Shown: positions 28,216 to 36,724 of the stretch, piece by piece | Layout: each line of letters opens with the position of its first letter | How positions within the stretch are numbered: the stretch's first letter is position 1 | Source: Pseudocolwellia sp049933045 | GTDB lineage: Bacteria > Pseudomonadota > Gammaproteobacteria > Enterobacterales > Alteromonadaceae | Length of the DNA stretch: 64,000 nt | Direction of reading: 5' to 3' | NCBI RefSeq assembly: GCF_049933045.1 | Contig: NZ_CP187926.1 | Span: 3,472,001-3,536,000, forward strand | Translations under genes and position numbers: made by a program | The notes under the pieces: model-generated | Seen by the model: only the letters and a program-made list of their open reading frames with translations | Databases searched by the model: none | Told to the model about the DNA's origin: nothing

Positions 28216-30048
28216 TTACGACAAGTTAATTATAACCGTTGTACCTTTACTTACTTGGCTCTCTATTTTAATCTCGCCACCGAGTTTATTTTTGATGAGA
28301 TCGTAAGTGGTACTCATACCTATGCCGACATAACCTCGATCATTATGTGTTGTGAAAAATGGTGTGAATACTTGCTTCAACGTTTCTTTGTTCATTCCTT
28401 TTCCGTCGTCAGCATATGTAATTTGCACTCCACTTTTAGTCCCTTTTTCAATTTTCAGAGATACTTTACCCTTACCGTTATTATCAAAACCGTGCTTTAA
28501 CGAGTTATTAATTAAATGTAAAAGTACTAATGCAATATAACTAGGAACTGAGTTAAGTATTAACTCTTCTTCACCCGAATAACTATAAAGAACATCACTC
28601 TGCTTAAATTCGAAATCATAAAGCATCATCATTTTTTGAGCGTAAGCAATAAGATCAAAACGTTGAACTTGAGTCTCATCTTGATCCGCAGCAATAAGAT
28701 TAAAGTTCTCTAATAAAGTAATTACTGGTTTAAGTGTTATCGTTTTTTCTTCATCTTTGCCTGATCCTGCTTGAGTCAAAAACTCATCTAAAGACAAACC
28801 AACTGCGTAAGTAATATCAGAAGCTATATATCCAAAAGCAGCCATATTTTCTGATTTAATTAATTGCTCTTCTCTTATTGGTAATAACGGTTCTACTTCA
28901 CTTATTGGTGGCAGAATAACTTGTGATGCTGATTTTTTAACTTTATTCCACATAACCAATACAATAATTAAAGCAATAATGGCGATAAGTAAGAATACAT
29001 AAAATAGCATTTCGAATTTAGATAAAGCTTCATTACTTTTGATCTGATCTGTTAACTTTTTACTGGTACTACTTGTAACTTGTTTTTGTTTTTTGAGTTT
29101 TTCAGTTAAATCAATTAATGTTTTTTCTTGTTCTTCCGCTTTATTTTGGTCAGCCAGTTGCCACTCATCTTTATTCATTTGCAATTGTGTTTTTTGCGTT
29201 TGCAATTGTGTGTTTTGTGTTTTTAATTGCTTTTCTAGGCTCTGTAACTTTTTATCTTTAGATTTTATCTCTTTGTTATTTTCTGTATTTTTTTGTTGTG
29301 CAACTTTCAAACGTTCAGCATTTTTTTCTAAAACAAATTTATATGAATCTGAACTCTCTTCACTCTGCTTTAATTTTTTATTTAACTGTTCTAATGAAGA
29401 TTGCTGCTGTTTTATTTTTTTATTAAGTAATTCAGCTTCTGATAGTTTTTTATCTTCTTGTTGCTCTATAGCAAAAGTAGGACTTACTGTTAATATTTCT
29501 TCATTATTCTTTTCGTCTTGAAAATAAGACAGATCGGGCATCTTTAATTTTTCATCATCAAAAGCAGCATAATAAACGTCAAAGCTCATTGCTAATTTTT
29601 TTTGATCATATGAAATGTTAACCATAACATCAGAGGTTATTTTATTATTTTCGGTGATCAGTAAAATATGTGAACCACTTGTTTTTTTTGCTAATGTTAT
29701 TATATTCCTTCTACTTGTTAATGAAGATACATATAAAATATTCATGTCTTTAGTTTCACTAACTTCGTTAACTAAACGTACAACAATATCTTCATTGTTA
29801 ACGGCTTTATTAGCAAAAAAATCACTAAAATATTCGTACTTCTCAGCGTCTTTATATACACCTATAACAAATTTAGATTGTTCATCACTATTTGGCCAAC
29901 TAACATGTTTGGCTAATTTACTGACTAGCGTTACTTTCTCGAAATCAAGTGTTGATGACTGCGCTCCAGCTTGTACACCTAATAAAGTTCCTACAATAAC
30001 AATTAACAACATAAGACTTGATTGTAATCGTATAATATTTGCTTTCAT
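28216..30048 (-). CDS. YfiR-domain (DUF4154) sensor histidine-kinase-like protein lacking the H-box histidine
   Basis: 610 residues. Order: signal peptide (about 1-31), periplasmic YfiR-like domain (33-180; FEKVTLVSKLAKHVSWPNSD), long Lys/Gln-rich coiled coil (200-340), membrane helix (about 346-367), then a cytoplasmic transmitter. The ATPase half is intact: N-box HLINNSLKHGF, G1 DDGKGM, F-box FTPFFTT, G2 GIGMSTTYDLI. The dimerisation segment reads MAAFGYIASDITYAVGLSLD, where family members have a His-Glu pair, so the normal phospho-acceptor seems absent. No response regulator is adjacent. It may act in trans or bind ATP without autophosphorylation. AAGGAATGTC ribosome-binding site. Confidence 0.82.
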   Translation of the reverse strand: MKANIIRLQSSLMLLIVIVGTLLGVQAGAQSSTLDFEKVTLVSKLAKHVSWPNSDEQSKFVIGVYKDAEKYEYFSDFFANKAVNNEDIVVRLVNEVSETKDMNILYVSSLTSRRNIITLAKKTSGSHILLITENNKITSDVMVNISYDQKKLAMSFDVYYAAFDDEKLKMPDLSYFQDEKNNEEILTVSPTFAIEQQEDKKLSEAELLNKKIKQQQSSLEQLNKKLKQSEESSDSYKFVLEKNAERLKVAQQKNTENNKEIKSKDKKLQSLEKQLKTQNTQLQTQKTQLQMNKDEWQLADQNKAEEQEKTLIDLTEKLKKQKQVTSSTSKKLTDQIKSNEALSKFEMLFYVFLLIAIIALIIVLVMWNKVKKSASQVILPPISEVEPLLPIREEQLIKSENMAAFGYIASDITYAVGLSLDEFLTQAGSGKDEEKTITLKPVITLLENFNLIAADQDETQVQRFDLIAYAQKMMMLYDFEFKQSDVLYSYSGEEELILNSVPSYIALVLLHLINNSLKHGFDNNGKGKVSLKIEKGTKSGVQITYADDGKGMNKETLKQVFTPFFTTHNDRGYVGIGMSTTYDLIKNKLGGEIKIESQVSKGTTVIINLS

Positions 30049-30766
30049 GACATTCCTTATTATAATTATTTTTAATCGGTTATAACTTTATCGCTTTATC
30101 TACCGACCTTACTAACTTCCTTTGAATGATGTTCTACTATTTTTTATATGTAAACTTTACTACGATGCTTAATAAGTACGAATATTTAAGCAATATAGAG
30201 GCGAATATATTTCCAAAGAAAATTATTTATCTTGTTAATTTTTAATAATTTGACTAATTCGACTATGTATACTACGGCAGTATTGTATTAAATATATCGA
30301 GATACTTGTTCTTTGTATACAACTACTTGAATGAAAAATAAGATAAGATATCTACTTTTTAGAAAATAACATTCAACATAAAAGCAATCTCAATACATTT
30401 CAAAGATATTCAACCTGTCAAATATCTTTATACAGACTACTTATTATTTATAAATTGTATATCTTTGATAACATGCTTTTATTAAATAAGTTTAATGTCG
30501 ACAGATGGAGTAAACGCTTGAATACTCGCCTTACTAAAGATATTTATCAAAAGCTCAGCTACGAGAAATGCAGTTTTTATAGTAAACACCAAAACTTGTA
30601 ATACAGATAAGTAGCATGTCCGTAAGTTTACTTTAACGTTTTTTAAGTGATATTATGATTGATGGAGGATATGTGAGTGGTTATATGTTCAATTAGTGCT
30701 GAGTCTATGCTGATAGTTTTTAAAACTCTCAACATAAAGGAAAATGATTAATTAGAAAAAGGTTTA
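30049..30766. other. 718-bp AT-rich gap without a convincing gene
   Basis: Between the kinase and the haemoglobin gene. It must hold the kinase promoter (minus strand). The only plus-strand candidate is a 42-codon ORF at 30473-30601 beginning MLLLNKFNVDRWSKRLN, without a ribosome-binding site or recognisable domain. No tRNA, terminator or repeat shared with other parts of the window was seen. Confidence 0.5.
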
Positions 30767-31192
30767 CTAAATTTTAATAATATCGGCTCTGAGAGGGGCT
30801 AAACGTTTTAACAATTCATTTTGCAAAGGATAAGGAATTCCCGAAGAGTCCATTGCACTAATTAAAATCTCAACCACATGATTAAAGTGACTTTCGGTGA
30901 TATTCATTCCTGTATGTATATCTTTCATGGAGTCACCATTATATTTACATGGACCATCGGTCACTTCACATAAATGTAACGCCAGCATTTTTTGAAATCG
31001 AGTTACATTACTGTCAGAAAAATAGTCAAAAACAACTTCATCTCGTCCAATGTTTTGAATAACATGTTTAACAATATTATCAATAGCGACTTGCCCACCC
31101 ATCCGATCATAAAGTGTGGCATTATTTGTTTGGCTACAGGACATGCAAAACAATATTAAAAAGCTAATCTGTAGTTGAGTAAAACGAGTCAT
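30767..31192 (-). CDS. Exported (lipoprotein-like) group I truncated haemoglobin
   Basis: About 141 residues from the ATG at 31192. The signal LQISFLILFCMSCSQTNN ends in a lipobox-like MSC-S cleavage site, so the protein is probably a lipid-anchored periplasmic globin. The globin part is group I truncated: LYDRMGGQVAIDNIVKHVI, FDYFSDSNVTRFQKMLALHL with the proximal-region histidine near LALHLCEVTDGP, and DMKxxHxG as DIHTGMNI. An insertion-type CKYNGDSM matches the usual GPCKYTGRSM segment. Such globins bind O2 or NO. Upstream in-frame ATG at 31309 adds 39 residues that obscure the signal. Confidence 0.8.
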   Translation of the reverse strand: MTRFTQLQISFLILFCMSCSQTNNATLYDRMGGQVAIDNIVKHVIQNIGRDEVVFDYFSDSNVTRFQKMLALHLCEVTDGPCKYNGDSMKDIHTGMNITESHFNHVVEILISAMDSSGIPYPLQNELLKRLAPLRADIIKI

Positions 31193-31400
31193 TATAAATA
31201 CCACATAGTTGAAAGGTACCAGCCTGTTTGTTTCTGTTGGTTGTTTAATGCAAGTCGTCAGAACTAAAGATATACAAGCACAAATAGCTTTCCTTAAAAT
31301 AAATATCACTCTATTTCAAAATACTTCATACATCATTATGTCAAATTAGCATTTGAGGCTTTATAATGCTCAGCAATTATTTAATGTTAGGAATTTAATC

Positions 31401-32114
31401 ATGCGTCCAAGCGGCAGAACACTAGGGCAAATTCGCCCAGTTACTATTACTCGTCAATTCACTGCACATGCTGAAGGTTCGGTTTTAATCGAATTTGGCG
31501 ACACTAAAGTTATTTGTACTGCCTCAGTTGAAGTAGGTGTTCCTCGTTTTTTAAAAGGCCAAGGCAAAGGTTGGATAACCGCTGAATATGGTATGTTACC
31601 GCGTTCAACTCATACGCGTATGAGACGTGAAGCAGCAAATGGCAAACAAAGCGGTCGTACACTTGAAATATCACGTTTAATCGCTCGTTCTTTACGTGCA
31701 GCGGTTGACTTAAAAGCATTAGGTGAAAACACAATTAGCTTTGATTGTGATGTTATTCAGGCAGATGGTGGTACACGTACAGCTTCTATAACAGGCGCTT
31801 GTGTTGCATTGGTTGATGCGCTTAACTATATGCGTGCTAAAGATATAATTAAAACTAACCCACTAAAACATATGATCGCTGCAGTATCAGTTGGTATTTA
31901 CAAAGGTGAAGCAGTTGCTGATTTAGATTACCCTGAAGATTCTGCCGCTGAAACAGATATGAACGTTGTAATGACAGATACGGGTAAGCTTATTGAAGTA
32001 CAAGGCACGGCTGAAGAAGAACCGTTTAGCTTTGATGAAATGCAAGAAATGTTAGTACTCGCAAAAGATGGTATTAACGAGTTATTTGATATTCAAAAAT
32101 CTGCTTTAAGTTAA
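31401..32114 (+). CDS. rph: Ribonuclease PH
   Basis: 237 residues, collinear with RNase PH: MRPSGRTLGQIRPVTITRQF, the tRNA-binding basic MRREAANGKQSGRTLEISRL, and phosphate-binding DVIQADGGTRTASITGA. It is a phosphorolytic 3'-5' exonuclease trimming tRNA precursors and structured RNA, working as a hexamer. The ATG at 31401 has TTAGGA upstream; the earlier in-frame start at 31353 is not conserved. First gene of an rph-pyrE operon (15-bp gap). Confidence 0.97.
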   Translation: MRPSGRTLGQIRPVTITRQFTAHAEGSVLIEFGDTKVICTASVEVGVPRFLKGQGKGWITAEYGMLPRSTHTRMRREAANGKQSGRTLEISRLIARSLRAAVDLKALGENTISFDCDVIQADGGTRTASITGACVALVDALNYMRAKDIIKTNPLKHMIAAVSVGIYKGEAVADLDYPEDSAAETDMNVVMTDTGKLIEVQGTAEEEPFSFDEMQEMLVLAKDGINELFDIQKSALS

Positions 32115-32129
32115 TTAGGACAAAAATTA

Positions 32130-32783
32130 ATGAAAAATTATCAACGTGAATTTATCGAGTTTGCTTTAGCTAAGAACGTATTACGCTTTGGTGAGTTTAC
32201 TTTAAAGTCTGGCCGCACAAGCCCCTACTTTTTCAATGCGGGTTTATTTAATACCGGTGGTGATTTAGCTAAGTTAGGTCGTTATTATGCATCGGCTTTA
32301 GCTGATTCGTCTATTGAGTTCGATTTACTCTTTGGCCCTGCTTATAAAGGTATTCCTATTGCTACTACTACAGCAGTAGCATTAGCTGATCATCATGACT
32401 TAGACATTCCATATTGCTTTAACCGCAAAGAAGCTAAAACTCATGGAGAAGGTGGTTCTTTAGTGGGATCTCCGCTTGAAGGTAAAATTATGTTGGTTGA
32501 CGACGTAATTACTGCAGGCACAGCTATTCGTGAATCGATGGAAATTATTAAAGCACACGGCGCTGAGTTATCAGGTGTTCTTATCGCTTTAGACCGTCAA
32601 GAAAAAGGCAAAGGTGAACTATCAGCGATCCAAGAAGTTGAGCGTGACTTTGGAACGCAAGTTATTTCAATCGTGACTTTAGCTGATTTGATCAGTTATT
32701 TAGAAGAGAAAATCACTGAAACACCTAGCTTGATAGAAAGCTTAAATAGCATTAAACAATACAGAGAAACTTACGGAATTTAA
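32130..32783 (+). CDS. pyrE: Orotate phosphoribosyltransferase
   Basis: 217 residues; makes orotidine 5'-phosphate from orotate and PRPP in pyrimidine synthesis. Shows FxLKSGRxSPYFFNAG, the PRPP-binding loop IMLVDDVITAGTAIRES, and the flexible catalytic loop NRKEAKTHGEGG. AGGAC site before the ATG. In E. coli a translation-coupled attenuator lies between rph and pyrE; here only 15 bases separate them and no hairpin is present. Confidence 0.97.
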   Translation: MKNYQREFIEFALAKNVLRFGEFTLKSGRTSPYFFNAGLFNTGGDLAKLGRYYASALADSSIEFDLLFGPAYKGIPIATTTAVALADHHDLDIPYCFNRKEAKTHGEGGSLVGSPLEGKIMLVDDVITAGTAIRESMEIIKAHGAELSGVLIALDRQEKGKGELSAIQEVERDFGTQVISIVTLADLISYLEEKITETPSLIESLNSIKQYRETYGI

Positions 32784-32818
32784 GTTAGTATTTATGTATT
32801 TAACAAAAATGATACAAT

Positions 32819-32849
32819 AAAAAACCCGCTTTTTAGCGGGTTTCTTTTT
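32819..32849 (+). terminator. Terminator of the rph-pyrE operon
   Basis: AAAACCCGCT-TTTT-AGCGGGTTT hairpin followed by CTTTTT, 35 bases after the pyrE stop. May also serve the convergent metalloprotease gene. Confidence 0.9.
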
Positions 32850-32869
32850 AACTAGAAAAACTTCAACAC

Positions 32870-33814
32870 TTAAACACTTAACTCAAACTGATGCGATGGC
32901 TGCTTTTCATAAGCTTGTATAATATTTGAGTAGTAACCTTCAATACGCTCAGATCTTGCTTTGACATCATTAGAAATAGAAGGAGCAACTTCTTCTTGAG
33001 CTTTTAAGGTTTGATTTATTTGTGTATCAAATGACTTACTTTGACTTGCTGAATTCGCTTCATCACGAAACACATCGCTATTACCAATATAAGGCGATGC
33101 TTTTTGTGGCTGATTAGTACGCTCGCTATCATCTAATTCTGCTGTTGCTAAATCAACTTGAGCTTGAGCAATGAGGTCTGCAGCTTGCGCCGCTACTTTT
33201 ATATCTTGCGATGACGGATCAGCGGGTGCAAGTGCTGCTGCATAAACCTGTTCCATTTTAGTGATGGTAGCTTGTGGATCGTCAGCTACTGGAGATAAGT
33301 CTACAGATACTTCCCCTGCAACAGCATATTTATTACCATCTGGACCAATTTCAAATTCATAGGAAGGTGTTCCTGTTGAAGCTCCCCCTACTGAGGCATG
33401 TGCTAATTCATGAGATCTAACTTCTTGGTCGCGCGCTTTAAGTTGTTGGATCTCTTTTTCGTTTTGAACCGCTTCTACACTTTCTTGGCTATTTTCAGGT
33501 TTTTCTTCTGAGCTTTGATTAGCACTTTCTTGATTGTTTTCTTGATTATGCTCTTGCTCACCTTGCCCCGATCTTTCTGCAATTTGGTTAGCATTTTTCT
33601 CAGCAGACTTTTGTAACTCAGTAAAATTAAACTGATCACCTGATTGATCAGATGCCTTGTGCTTATCGGCTGTGCCTTTTTCTGCAGGTGAGCCACTGGT
33701 TTGAGTGGGAGCAGTAATAATAGGTCGGCTAGCATTTTCTTGACGCAAGTTATCCGTAGGCGGATTGACCGCTGTAGCAACAGGTAACGGATTAACATGC
33801 GGTGTAATGTTCAT
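32870..33814 (-). CDS. Putative zinc metalloprotease, SprA-related family
   Basis: 314 residues. A disordered Gln/Glu/Ser-rich N-terminal region (about 1-125) precedes a conserved core, LKARDQEVRSHELAHASVGG with the zinc motif HELAH, then PSYEFEIGPDGNKYAVAGEV and ATITKMEQVYAAALAPADPS. This is the SprA-related putative metalloprotease family (CJM1_0395 type). It has no signal peptide. Substrate unknown. It lies one base after the stop of the small flagellar-rod-like protein on the same strand, so the two form an operon. Confidence 0.8.
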   Translation of the reverse strand: MNITPHVNPLPVATAVNPPTDNLRQENASRPIITAPTQTSGSPAEKGTADKHKASDQSGDQFNFTELQKSAEKNANQIAERSGQGEQEHNQENNQESANQSSEEKPENSQESVEAVQNEKEIQQLKARDQEVRSHELAHASVGGASTGTPSYEFEIGPDGNKYAVAGEVSVDLSPVADDPQATITKMEQVYAAALAPADPSSQDIKVAAQAADLIAQAQVDLATAELDDSERTNQPQKASPYIGNSDVFRDEANSASQSKSFDTQINQTLKAQEEVAPSISNDVKARSERIEGYYSNIIQAYEKQPSHQFELSV

Positions 33815-33815
33815 T

Positions 33816-34100
33816 TTATACTCGTACGTCTAATAAGGTGCCTAAGGTTTCATCCGCAGTTTTTATAACGTTAGCAGAACCTTTCGCTTGGAATTCGGCA
33901 ACTTTCAAATCTACAATCGACTGTGTTAAGTCGGGTTGTGCTTGGGTTTGTAATTGTGGAGCTGTAGTTGTTGTGCTTTCTTTTACAGCTTGGGCACCAT
34001 AAGATGTGCTCGCAGCTATATCTGACGCCGCCTTACTTGCATCTTCATTCGCCTTTTGAAAGCCTTGTAACCCACTGTTGAATGCAGATTGTATTTCCAT
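33816..34100 (-). CDS. Small protein with flagellar rod/hook-like terminal helices
   Basis: 94 residues. The start (IQSAFNSGLQGFQKANED) and end (SIVDLKVAEFQAKGSANVIK, then TADETLGTLLDVRV) resemble the N- and C-terminal D0 helices of FlgE/FlgG/FlgC, whose C-terminal pattern is MxxxQxAYxANxKVIxTxDEMLxTLLxL. Here only a short Thr/Gln-rich linker joins them. Whether it joins a rod-like structure or is an independent paralogue is unknown; no other flagellar genes are near. TAGGAGACACC ribosome-binding site. Operon with the metalloprotease. Confidence 0.65.
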   Translation of the reverse strand: MEIQSAFNSGLQGFQKANEDASKAASDIAASTSYGAQAVKESTTTTAPQLQTQAQPDLTQSIVDLKVAEFQAKGSANVIKTADETLGTLLDVRV

Positions 34101-34329
34101 TGGTGTCTCCTAATTTAGCTTCACAAAAATAATACTTAAACTTTATTATTGAAGAAAAATTTCTGTATTTTTAAACCATGCTTCATAGCTTAATTATTGA
34201 CCATAAACGTTAAAAAGTAAATGTTATGGCGCCTTTATAAACAAGATAAAACGTAAATATAAGATAACCCTAAAGTAATAGTTTAGGTTGTATTAACCTT
34301 CTAAAGTTCAATTCTATACAATTCAAGTT

Positions 34330-35145
34330 TTATAGATGTTTTTGAACCCATGATAAAAGTACATCATTAAACTCTTCTCCATGAGAAATAAACGGCGCAT
34401 GAGAAGCTTTATCAAAAATATGTTTATCGCTATGAGGTAGCAATTCGTCTATTTGTTCAATAACGGCTTTAGGAACTAAACTGTCTAATCTGCCATAAAA
34501 ACGTAAAAAAGGTAGCGTTAATTTTGATAAGTCATCGCGTAAATCCACCTTTTCAAGTAACTGTAATGAATCATTTAAGGTTTGTTCTGTTGGCACTGGA
34601 TGTTGCATAACAAGGTTTCGAATCGTTTTTATATCTTGTCTTATATTTGGGCTTCCCATGGCTTGAATTTTCAAAAAGCCTTCTAAAGTTTTTTTGGTGT
34701 CTTGTGCTAGTTGTTGGTAAAACATAGTTAACACTTTAGGCAATATACCTGGCCATGGTAGAACATCACTTTCTTGGCTTAAAAAACGTGGCGAGCTAGC
34801 GACAGTAATACACGCTAATACTTTTTCAGGAAAGCTTAACGCTAGCTGAGTCGCAACTAAACCACCTAACGACCACCCAACATAAATAGCAGGGATACCT
34901 ACGGCTGACTGAATTTCTTTAGCAATATTTTCTAGCGAATAATCAGTTAACGTATGATCTATATTCAAACCAAAACCTGGTAGATCCACCGTTATAATAT
35001 CCACATCTTGTTGTAATTTTTGAATCGTTGGTTCCCAAACAGCAGAGTTTAAGCCCCAACCATGAATAAACACTAACGGGATATTTTTGTTTGCTGTTTG
35101 ATTATTTTTGAGAGAATATCGAGTTGTAATTAGCGAATTATTCAT
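34330..35145 (-). CDS. bioH: Pimeloyl-ACP methyl ester esterase
   Basis: 271-residue alpha/beta hydrolase. Oxyanion region FIHGWGLNSAVWEP, nucleophile elbow GWSLGGLVATQL, and a late DxxVP (GRLDSLVP) plus KASHAPFISH supplying Asp and His. It cleaves the methyl ester of pimeloyl-ACP in biotin synthesis. Divergent from comF, with nfuA further on, the same order as bioH-gntX-nfuA in E. coli, which supports the BioH assignment over other esterases. Confidence 0.9.
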   Translation of the reverse strand: MNNSLITTRYSLKNNQTANKNIPLVFIHGWGLNSAVWEPTIQKLQQDVDIITVDLPGFGLNIDHTLTDYSLENIAKEIQSAVGIPAIYVGWSLGGLVATQLALSFPEKVLACITVASSPRFLSQESDVLPWPGILPKVLTMFYQQLAQDTKKTLEGFLKIQAMGSPNIRQDIKTIRNLVMQHPVPTEQTLNDSLQLLEKVDLRDDLSKLTLPFLRFYGRLDSLVPKAVIEQIDELLPHSDKHIFDKASHAPFISHGEEFNDVLLSWVQKHL

Positions 35146-35199
35146 TTTGTTTATATACTGATTTTAGATGGATTGAAGTTTACTTGATGAGTGTTCAAA

Positions 35200-35973
35200 A
35201 TGGAATTTGATACTGTAAGTTTTAAGCGTGGTACATGGCGCTATATTAATAAGTTTAAACGCCTTATACATAAGTCGTCATTGGTTTTATCGTCATGTGA
35301 TTTATGCGGAAATAAATGCCAAGAATACCCTCTAATTTGTCAGTTTTGTTTACAAGATTTACCTACTTTCAATTATCCCATCATATCGGCTGATTTACTT
35401 AATTGGCCAGCCATTAATAAATTAATACCCAAACAAGCTTTTGATCATCTGTATTCTTTATCTCCCCACGCGTGGCCTTATAGTCAATGGGTGGGATCAT
35501 TAAAATATAACGGTAGATTTGAGCTAGCAGGCTTATTAGGACGTCTTCTTAATGATAGTTGGCAAACCAATATAAAAAGTATCAACAAATTAAATGATAA
35601 GCCAAAACCTGAACTTGTATTATCTGTGCCTCTTTATCTTTCTAAATGGCAATTCAGAGGTTATAACCAAGCTCACTTAATTGCTAAAAAATTCGCTAAG
35701 TACAGTGGCATAAAATATAAAAACAATGTGATCAGCCGTATTTTAGAAACAGAAGCACAAGTAGGTAAATCTGGTGTGGAAAGGCGTAAAAATATTAAGA
35801 ATGCGTTTACTGTAAATACTCAAATAATGACATTACCTAAGCATGTAATACTTATCGATGATGTGGTTACCACAGGTACTACTGTTAATGAAATATCTGC
35901 ATTACTTAAGCAAAATGGTGTAGAAATAGTATCTGTGATGAGCGTAACCATTGCTTTACCTAAATCAGAGTAA
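35200..35973 (+). CDS. comF: ComF/GntX family phosphoribosyltransferase-like protein
   Basis: About 257 residues. Four cysteines in SSCDLCGNKCQEYPLICQFC form the N-terminal zinc motif, followed by the PRTase fold with LSVPLYLSKWQFRGYNQAHL and the PRPP loop HVILIDDVVTTGTTVNEIS. ComF proteins help DNA uptake in competent bacteria. Start uncertain: ATG at 35200 or GTG at 35191, neither with a strong site. Divergent from bioH. Confidence 0.9.
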   Translation: MEFDTVSFKRGTWRYINKFKRLIHKSSLVLSSCDLCGNKCQEYPLICQFCLQDLPTFNYPIISADLLNWPAINKLIPKQAFDHLYSLSPHAWPYSQWVGSLKYNGRFELAGLLGRLLNDSWQTNIKSINKLNDKPKPELVLSVPLYLSKWQFRGYNQAHLIAKKFAKYSGIKYKNNVISRILETEAQVGKSGVERRKNIKNAFTVNTQIMTLPKHVILIDDVVTTGTTVNEISALLKQNGVEIVSVMSVTIALPKSE

Positions 35974-36096
35974 TCATCATTTATAGCCTTATTTATATAA
36001 ATACGAGCTCACCATTGAAAAATAATTCTTATCTATAAAATTTAATTACGTCTGATCAGGTCTGTTTTAGTATCAATCATTTATGTACTTAAAATC

Positions 36097-36570
36097 ATGA
36101 ACAATCGTATCATTCGTTTACTTATAATCACTCTTACTTTATTTACTAGCCTTAACTTATCAGCAAAAGATGCCATTTTAACAACAGGTTTTAACCATAT
36201 TGGTTTAACGGTTACTGATTTAAACGCTTCAACGAACTTTTTTGTTGATACTTTAGGCTGGGAATTAAAAGGTAAAGACACCTCTTATCCTGCTAGTTTT
36301 CTTAGTGACGGAGAAATGCTTATAACACTTTGGCAAACCACTACACCCAGTGAAGCCGTAAGTTTTGATCGAAAAAATAATGTAGGTTTACATCACTTAG
36401 CCATCTCAGTTAAAAATATAGACGCTTTAAAAACATTATATGAACGCTTTAAGAAAGCCCCTGGTGTAGTGATAGAGTTTGCGCCAGAGCTATTTTATAA
36501 AGGTCCTGCCCAACATATGATGATAAGAGAGCCAAGCGGTAATAGATTAGAGTTCAAATCGGTAAACTAA
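36097..36570 (+). CDS. Secreted VOC/glyoxalase-fold protein
   Basis: 157 residues. A signal peptide (IRLLIITLTLFTSLNLSA) is followed by a single vicinal-oxygen-chelate domain: TGFNHIGLTVTDLNASTNFF, then VGLHHLAISVKNIDAL and REPSGNRLEF. The histidines of FNHIG and LHHLA and the glutamate of RLEF form the usual metal site. Periplasmic VOC proteins are less common than cytosolic ones. Substrate unknown. It sits in the comF-nfuA gap. Confidence 0.8.
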   Translation: MNNRIIRLLIITLTLFTSLNLSAKDAILTTGFNHIGLTVTDLNASTNFFVDTLGWELKGKDTSYPASFLSDGEMLITLWQTTTPSEAVSFDRKNNVGLHHLAISVKNIDALKTLYERFKKAPGVVIEFAPELFYKGPAQHMMIREPSGNRLEFKSVN

Positions 36571-36583
36571 AGCTGATTTTCCA

Positions 36584-36702
36584 GATTATCAATCGGCTAT
36601 ACAGTAAAGCTCTTCAACTGAGTTAGGTAACTTAATTAGGCAACTTAGTTAGACAATACAGCTCCAGACCCTAGCTCTACAATATGCTGTCGATTGATAA
36701 TC
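36584..36702. repeat. 12-bp inverted repeats flanking a 119-bp intergenic segment
   Basis: GATTATCAATCG at 36584-36595 is perfectly inverted as CGATTGATAATC at 36691-36702. The interior includes the direct repeat TTAGGtAACTTA / TTAGGcAACTTA. Could be a convergent-gene terminator region or a degenerate small element; no target duplication was found. Confidence 0.4.
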
Positions 36703-36724
36703 ATAAATAAAATACTGATGAAAT

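Noticed and set aside
29093..29521. 142-codon plus-strand ORF opposite the kinase coiled coil
   Set aside because: Cys/Phe-rich antisense shadow of Lys/Gln-rich coding sequence.
30473..30601. 42-codon ORF in the gap before the globin gene
   Set aside because: No ribosome-binding site, no recognisable domain, expected by chance in AT-rich DNA.
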